Below are positions 30,701-39,700 of a stretch of 64,000 nt of DNA, piece after piece. The translations under genes were made by a program, and so were the position numbers. The notes beneath the pieces were generated by a model. That model did not search any database and had not been told where the DNA came from. It saw nothing but the letters and a program-made list of their open reading frames with translations. The stretch is taken from contig NC_092568.1 in NCBI RefSeq assembly GCF_037975245.1, positions 19,552,001-19,616,000 of the forward strand, written 5' to 3'. The stretch comes from Apostichopus japonicus (Eukaryota; Echinodermata; Holothuroidea; Aspidochirotida; Stichopodidae). Every line of letters starts with the position of its first letter. The first letter of the stretch is position 1.

Positions 30701-33700
30701 ACGACAAAGTTTCAGGCCAACGCAAAACTGTGCACGGAGTGACTTCTTCCGCAGAGTGACAAGTGGTGAAAGTGCCACCAATCGGTAATGTGCGTTAAAT
30801 AAACACACGGACAGCTTCTGTCTAGTCTACCATCAGAAGGTTCACTGCGGCCCTTGTCGAACATAATTTACATTAAAAACTGCACGTAAGAAACCATCAC
30901 TTGTCTGATACACAGCAATGTTCTTATAATTATGCAAACACCGTGGAAGGAATGATGAAAAACTATTGGAACATTAACATACTTTCAGTTTGAAGAAAGT
31001 GAAATACAAGGTCACTGTTATGAGCCAGTGATATTCCTAGAGTATATTTTCGTTGACAGTTCTCACAGGATTTACAGTTAGAATGCCTTGCCTCTCTGGC
31101 TTAACAGATGAGCAACTGTGGCTCATAAGATGGGTCTTCAGATCCCAAATCCAACCTTTATGTAACAGTACAGGCCTACCAGTTGCATTAAGGCATTTAT
31201 CCATGAATATGAAGACAAGAATTGTGCCACCACTTTGGTGCCTTCTAGGGGGGGGGCACTATTACTTCAGGAGGTATGGATACTCATGCTTTCATCCTGA
31301 ACCAGCTTCGATTTCATTCCGCTCTGAACTTACCAGCGATCTTAACGTGTCTAATGACTATGCTAGGAATATCATAATAATGGTAGCTTAAACCCTGTAT
31401 AAACGTCAACTACCAATTCACTGCCACCTTTGAATAATTTCCACTCACTGAGATATTTAGATTTCAAAATTTCCAAGAGTGTGGGAAAACTGGTGAGTCA
31501 CCACAATTAACCCCCAAGAAAAGTACAGGACAGGTATTGTATGTATACCTTGTGCAAACTGTTGGCAAATTCTTAGGCTGCTCAAACTTGGGAGTCAACA
31601 CTAATGGTTTCATTACTGACTATTCATTGCATGACATCTGGAAGAGATAGCTTTACACTGTATCCAGCATATATATATATATCCCCAAACCACTGCTCAG
31701 ATTCTACATAATGTAATACATAAAGCACACTACAGTACTGCAGTACCTCAGCACCAGCACTAACAGCACCAGCATTACACCAGCACAGTACTACAACACC
31801 AGTACTACACCAGCACAGTACTATAGCACCAGTACCACACCAGCACTACAGCACCAGCATAGTACTACAGCACCAGTACTACACCACAGCACCAGCACTA
31901 CACCAGCTCATTACAGCACCAGCACAGTACTACAGCACCAGTAGTACACCAGCACTAGAGCACCAGCACAGTACCACAGCACCAGTTCTACACCAGCTCA
32001 CTACAGCACCATTACAGTACTACAGCACCAGTACCACACCAGCACTACAGCACCAGCACTACAGCACCAGTACTACACCACAGCACCAGCACTACACCAG
32101 CTCACTACAGCACCAGCACAGTACTACAGCACCAGTACTACACCAGCACTAGAGCACCAGCACAGTACCACAGCACCAGTACTACACCAGCTCACTACAG
32201 CACCATTACAGTCCTACAGCACCAGTACTACACCAGCACATTGTATTTTACTGTACTGTACTACATCAGCATAGACTGCATTCAATACAAACCTGTTGTC
32301 AATGTCAGCATAGAAAGGAGCAATCATTCGACTCTGAGGTTCTGCTGGTGTATCAAATAGTATAGCGCCTTTGGTAGATATCTGTTTGAGAAAAGGAAAA
32401 AAATAAATAACATGCCACGATTAAAGACAAACAAAATCAGAGCGCTTTTGTCTATTCTTTCCCCCTTTCATTTAAGTTATTAAATAGGTACCATTACTAC
32501 ATTTAACAGCACCATAGAAAATGAATTATTCGAAAATGAATTATTATTATGTGCCTTTACTTTTATTGCTCACCCAAGGGAAAATTGTTCCCGCCAATAG
32601 TAAAAATTCACACCTGTTCTGACGGATTTCCTTAAAAAAATTAATAATACAAAGTTTCCCTTAGGTTATCATCATGAATTTGACACCTTTCTTTTTAACC
32701 ATAAAAGCCTTTCCAATGCAGCTTCAGAATATGTCATAAGGCCAGACAATGGCTTCATAAATACCTAAATTTCTTTTGTTGAACTGTTGTTTTAACCAAA
32801 CATTTTCCCCCTCTCTCTCTCTCTTTCTCTCTCCGTATGAAACAACCTCTGTTTTCTTACTTTTTTGTAAAAATCCGATCAAAAGGATTTTTCTGTAATA
32901 TTTCCCCTTTTTACAGGTCAGACTCAGACAGTGGAAGAATCTACTATGAGTCATTACAGAAATGATAACATGGCCCATCCATGGAAGATCAGATGCTCTC
33001 TCCTACAGTACCTACACATACCAAAGCTGCATCTTACTGTACCATCAATGACCAGGCAAGATTTGAAATTAAGGAAAAATATTCAAGTTATCCCATAAAC
33101 ATTTTTTTTTTTTTTGTGGCAATTTATGAAGTATATGATATCAGAAATTGCTCGGGGGAGCTACAGTGATTGAATGCAATTGTACATTAACCAGTCTAAT
33201 TTAAGTAACGCTGTCATGTGATTAGCATGATCAGTACTAGTTTTTCATCATTACTGCCAGCATTTACTTTAGCATACTAAATCTTCTTAAAGAGTTATTT
33301 TTAAAGTATTTTCATGTAGGTTCTGGCTTTGCCTTCTTCTTTCCAGACATAGGTGTAAATTCACTACTGTAGATAATTTAACTGTCCAAATGCATGATGG
33401 CAATACAATCCTGTATATTCCGTTTGCAAACCTTGGCTTCCTGGCCATATGTAATATGGGAACTGGTTAAAATTAGACAGTTACCACAGTGGTGGAAAAA
33501 TTTGACTACTGTACATGAAGAACATGCCAAAAATTCACCACCCCTACAATTAAGTTTCGCTGTTGACTGCAACCAAAACATTGTGAATGACTGTCATAGT
33601 TAATGGTGCAGTTCACTGAGAAGCATTAAACAATGAAGTATAAAAGTACAACTAAGGAACACAGTTCAGTAGGTTGTAAGACTCAGGAATAGTTTTATAT

Positions 33701-36700
33701 TCATGAGATCTGTGATGATTTCCTTATCACTGTTTATGTAACTTTAATTTTACTCCTCCAAAATCTCCAAATCTCTCAATACAGTCAAGCTACCATCCAT
33801 TCTTGGTGCAGGAAGTTAAAAATCAACTTTATCATCTAGCACGAAAGTTTTTAAGGAACATCTTTAAAAGTCTGCAGTTTTAACGCAACAGACAGGAAAT
33901 GCCTTTGTTAGGACAGGATTCCTATCTGTTCTATTACTTTCTGCCATAAATGCTTTGATGTGTGGATGGACGTTCTGACAAGCACTCAGGACGAAAGCTA
34001 CTTCACAGGCCTATTAAATATGCAGGCCTATTTAACTTAGCTAAGGTCAATTACCACACACTAAGCTCATTACTGACCTACTTTAAACTGCATCAATTAC
34101 AGGTTGAATGCCCAGGTTGTTTTATTTTAAGTTTGCTTTCTTTACTAAATTTCTTTTCTTTAGTTATATATATCAGAAGCTGTATTTGATACCACTTTAC
34201 TGTACAGTAAGTGTAGCAAAATTTATCTTCCACATCCTTGGCCTCAGAAAACTATCAATTTAACAAGTAAATTTACACATACTAATAACTCTTCACTTCT
34301 ACTGGTTTTTCTACAACATTTCTAAATAAATGTTTACCTTAAATTTATATTTGACATTCACAAGCATGCATCATCATTCTACCAGCTTTGAAGGGTATAG
34401 TTTTCCTGGTGCATACTGTACATAGCAAAATAAAATCTGCAAAATAGGCAAGTTGCTACACAAATGCAAATATATGTACTGTACATGTTAGTGAAGTGTT
34501 TGTACAATGCAGAACCATGGTGAACCATTACCACGGTACCCTACCACGTTACTATCAAACCAGTGTCTTCATAAAGATTTATCAATTTCAAAACTGCTAC
34601 TGTATCTATCTATACTCATATATGGCAGTGGCGGAGCTAAGGGTATTGGTCAGGGTGGCGAGAATGGTCTGTAGGAGCGCTTTCGACAATGTTATCTAAG
34701 CGGAGCGCCGCCACAGAAATTTTTTGAGTAAAGATACTCCCTAGATCGCCGGAAATGACCCTTTCCGGGCCTTGCTAATTTGCAGATAAACGAAGAATAA
34801 ATAGGAGTCATCGCCATTTTGTCAGAAAATTACACCAACAAAATGTGACAAATGTCAATAGGTAGATGAGAGCGCTATAAAAGTCAATAATCGCGAATAA
34901 GTAAAAAGTAGTAAAAAGCTGAAAAGGGCACCAGCAGTCCATTTGGGTCCGTCAGGGGGGGGCATCCTCCCCCCCTGACTGTATGGACACTCCGCCACTG
35001 ATATACGGTTTAATCCCTATTCCTGTGATTGGCATGATATGACCAGAATATCTGTACAGGTTTCAAAGCATATCTTGGACGTTAAAACCCGTTCAATAAG
35101 ATTATCCTTTGAAATGACCATCTTCCTCCCTTACCCCTTTCCTGCTTAACTTCCATGAGTAATAGTCTCCTCCGCACTCAGCAAATTTCATAATGAGGCT
35201 GTTTGCCTTAATCAAACATAAATTATTCTTCCTGTGAATCCTGTCTTACCATTTATTTAGCAGTGGTAACTGTTAGTTTAGTGTTATGTCAAGAGGAAGG
35301 ACTCCAGACTCCACAGCTCAATCAAATAACAGAAAACTCTAATAAGATTAAATAGCAATTCCCCTTTCCCTGCAGATATGTTTAGATGAACAAAGGACAC
35401 TATTTGATCACAGAGAAAGTCCAGTGAAGGTTCTCTGGACTGCTTTAATTGATGGTGTACCCATTAGACATTCCACTAATATACTCTATTAGGATCTGAA
35501 GAGTGCAACAACCTAGACAGACTGGTATGTCTGGGTATGTTTGAAATGAAATGATTACATTTCTGAAGGATGGGTGATGGGGGGGGGGACAGGTTTTATA
35601 CTGTATACAGGTATATTTATGGAAAAGTGTTCAAATATTTGAAAAATTGTTCAATATTCCTTTTATCTAAATTACCTTTATAGTGGTTAATGACAAAGTC
35701 ACTCGAGAAAAGGGGGAAAATGATCACCAAACCTTGCATTGTAACTTAAAGGATATTAAAATGAAGACATCAGTTACTTATAAAACTTTTTCATGTGTTT
35801 AAGTTTTACCTTTAAAGGAACCATCCAAGGGTGGCCTCTTCTTTACAAGAATTTAAGAGAACATATTTGGGCTACATTATTAATATTTATAAAACAATGC
35901 TTTAACAATTAACATAAAGTTATGCCTGCACTGAGGTGCTCACATCATTATGCCTGAAGCCTTAAAGGAGCATTCCAGAATTATAGCACTGTTTAAAGGT
36001 GAATATCTTGAAAACCTAAATGGCTTTATTGACACATCAATTTCTACTTTTCTTATCTATAACATATCAAGACTAAAATTCTGCCGAAAGTCCCCATTTA
36101 AATAACATCAAGGACTGGGAGGAATGATGTTTCCCTTTAATAGTATTGTGACATGCATCATTTGCATTAAAGCTGTATCATGATGGGAGTTCTATCACAC
36201 ATTGGTGCTGTGGCTAAGTGGATTTGAAGCAACGAGGCATTGCAATCAGGAGGTTCGGGGTTCGATCCTCAGTTGGGGCATAGCGAGGTAGGTATTTTCA
36301 TCCAAGAACAATCTACGGTTTTCCTATCTGAAATGACTTTCTAAATTGATTGGATTGGAAGCCACCCTGCATAAAAGTTGTAATCTATTAGCCCTTGCAG
36401 GCTTCTCCCACATTCCTGGTCGCTTACAGTAAGCGTCATAAAAATAGCTGCCTGATTACATTGAGGTGAGTTCCATATGCACAAGTGCGTATTTCAAAGT
36501 ACATAATTAACATAATACTGAAGATAATTTAAGACAAATCATCAACACTGATCCAGAAGTTAAGCAAGCATGTTCGAAATGGAAATTTGTTTTCTCAAAC
36601 ATGCCCTTTATGGAGATATCTGAGACTGAGCTCCAAATTATTCCCAGAGATTGCAGAGTGTTTTAAAACTGTATTTTCACATAAAACTTCCTTACTAGGT

Positions 36701-39700
36701 ATGTACAGTATCCTTTCGAGGTGGCAATAAAAATACTTGTTACAGTTTGAACATGTTGGACCACTATGTGACTATCTAGCATATATAGGGGGGGCAATAC
36801 TGATGACCTTTGACATTTCATTCCTACTTTGAATTATTTTTGTATCATGGCTTTAACATTCAAAATAATACATAGTTTACTGCTACAATTGCCATCTCCC
36901 ATAAACATCATGAGGAAGAAGATCTGTAGACTTCTAAGGTCGATATTACAAACGATCAAAAGTGTGTAATAACTTTTAAACGATGATGGCCAATTAGCAT
37001 ATCCAGTAATTTTGGGTTCACCGTATATATTAACTTTTGTTATTAATTTAGCTTGTTGATGGCCGTGATTCTGTTATAATTTACAGCCTTTAAATGCTTT
37101 ACTTTTAAGACACAACATGCAATTTCTTTGTTAACTTTAATGTGCAGCACCTAAAGCTCTTTGGAAACCTTTACGACCCTCTTGGTGAATGAACCACCAA
37201 GAATGAAAGTTCCCTTGGAAAATGTCAACTATATGCAGATCAATTATTGCAAAAAGGGATACAAGTTTTAAAGAATAGGTAACACTGTTTAGAAAAGCAC
37301 AATAAGCCATTGATCGGATTGGCAAAAGCCTATTCAACAGGTAAAGCTGGCACAGAATAACACAGGAAGTGTATGGAACAAAAGCCAGAAGCAGTGATGT
37401 GGTAAGAAAATCTATTCAGCCCACACACATGGTGGTATTCTATTATTGAGTCCAGGCCTCACATTCAGGACCTTAAGTGCAGCAGGTACTGCATTGAAGG
37501 ACAGATTTCACATTATTTATGCAACTGAGTTCCAAAAAGACTGAAGATGAACCATGGGAAGAAACCAAGAAGATAACCATTTTGATCTTTGTAAAAAAAA
37601 ATTAAAAACGGTTTGGATGGCCTATAAATACGAATGTTGAAGTTACGCATCAATGAAATTGATATTATGAGTAGTTGCACATCAACTGATATTCGCACCA
37701 AAATTCAATTATTAGTTCAGTAATATAACTTCCAATGTTATTCCCCCCACCCCCCCCTTTTTTGATCCCAATAGTTGAGTTGATGTTAAGGGAGTTTAAA
37801 GTCCCATTCTAGGGTTGAGACAGTATTAAATATGACATAACTTGTGGGAAACAATTTGAAAGTTCACTGGAGTCACCAACCTGAATTCAGTAGCAACATT
37901 TAATTTGGGTGAGCCTTTTACTTCAATTTTTCTCTTCCATTCAAATTCATGAAATCTATGTCAAATTATGAGATGGATGTGGTATGACAAACAGATGAAG
38001 TATGACAATTACAAAACTGATGAGAAACTTCTTGACAGATAAATATTTAATTCATATTCAACCTGCAACCTAGACAATAGGAGATATGGCTCATGAAGGC
38101 CCAAAGGGCCCATCCAGAAGTAGCGGCCATTTCAGTGGAATACTAATGGACATTAGAGGATTTATATATAGGACTAGGTCAAATGTATACCTGAAGTTGG
38201 GTTTTTGTAGAGATGATAAAGGTAAGAGAGGAGGGTCAACATAAATTTAAATTCCATCAGTGTGATTTGCATAGGAATGTACAAATTATCATAAATGATC
38301 ATTTCTTAGCTTATCGTGAGATTGAAATTTTCTCTCGTCTGAAGTGCAGTGCCATGGAATACGATAGATTGTAAAGGCACAATAACAATAGTACATGTAT
38401 GAAACTTCCTATGTGTACAGTACGTAAGTCACAAGCATGCATGGCATTTAAAATTATCTGTTATCTGCAGACCTGTCCATAACAGCTTTGGACTGCCCTT
38501 CTTTGAAATTCCAAAGAGAAAAGGACACCAATTTGATCCATAGATGCTCTGTCACAATTTTATAATTCTATTCTCGAGAGTTCAAAGAGCAAGCTTCACA
38601 ATCTTATTTCAACATCTCAACCTATCTGCCCTTCCCTTTTTAAGCATATTGTATTACCCTTTCAAACACCCACATGAAATTTAAACAATTAAGGCTTGCC
38701 ATCTAGTACCAAATTACTTCTATTTAAAGTGAACAATATCACTTTTTATACATATTGAAAAAACGTTTTTATACAAATCCACTAAACCTTTCAAATAATT
38801 TGAAACTTACACGATTCATTGATACACTTATGTTGAAAGTAAAGTTGTCCACATATAGATTGACCTGTAGCATTTTGTACTTTTAAGCTGTAGATATCGG
38901 TCATATTTCAAAGCACTAAGGGTACTTTGTGGGGTTTGAACTCCATTATTTAATGAAACTGAGATGAAAATTACAAATATGAAATATGAGGCTATACAAC
39001 AATTAAATAAAGCCATGAGAAAGTTGTAAGGTATCACTATAATTTATTATTTAAAGCATAACCAGGGACAGAAATTCTGGGTTGTCACACTCTCTCCCAC
39101 TATGCTCAAGTGACAAACAATTGTTACCAAATCAGTCTGGAAACAGGAAATATTCCCTCCTACCTCCAACTAATTTGGTTGGAAATACATGATAGGCCCA
39201 GTGAGACTGAGATTCCAATTTTTCCCAAACTTAATTCCCTTTTCTGACATACAATTTTGTGTTGAAAATCACTCACTATGAGAGAACAAGAAATATCTGA
39301 AAATGTTGCAGCTACACCACTGACAGTAGCCTAGGCTTTGTCAGAGTTACATATAGCCTACACAAGCAGTAGACCTTGGCTAAGTTCAAATTTAGGGCCA
39401 AAGTTTGGCCTAGGCCTAACGTTATAGGTCCTAGTCTAGGCAAAGTACAAAAATAAGCTTGCTCGTAGCTGTACATGCTGTAGGCGGAAAAATGCGGTAA
39501 TATACATGAAATGCTTCGTGAATGTGGTTTACATAGCCCCCAGATCACTGAAAATCATGCATTTTCAGCTAATCATGTCAAAACTATATCATGAACTTAA
39601 ATGTTACCGTTATATTCTAACAATTAATCAAGTCACAATGGATGAAAACGTCAGCTGCAGCCTAACAGTTACTTACATACAGAGTCTCGAAAGGCATACG

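Larger units (their letters stand above)
13382..32292. other. Nidogen intron 3, very large and repeat-rich
   Basis: 18.9 kb. It contains hAT-like MITEs (14500, 17298, and the composite at 19907), a Penelope-like relic (about 25850-26930), two TTAA MITEs (27100, 28938), a (TA)n run (18720) and a minisatellite (31725-32240). No other exon of the gene was found, and exons 3 and 4 join in phase without one. Confidence 0.65.
32382..38810. other. Nidogen intron 2
   Basis: 6.4 kb, containing the hAT-like MITE at 34626 and a SINE at 36204. The rest is unique-looking AT-rich DNA with no recognised exon. Confidence 0.55.

Noticed and set aside
31725-32240. CRISPR-like array
   Set aside because: Units are contiguous short repeats without unique spacers, in a eukaryotic intron; it is a minisatellite.
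38890-38950. Alternative nidogen exon 2 containing SLNNGV
   Set aside because: No donor gives the phase 0 that exon 3 needs, and it requires a weaker exon 1 donor.
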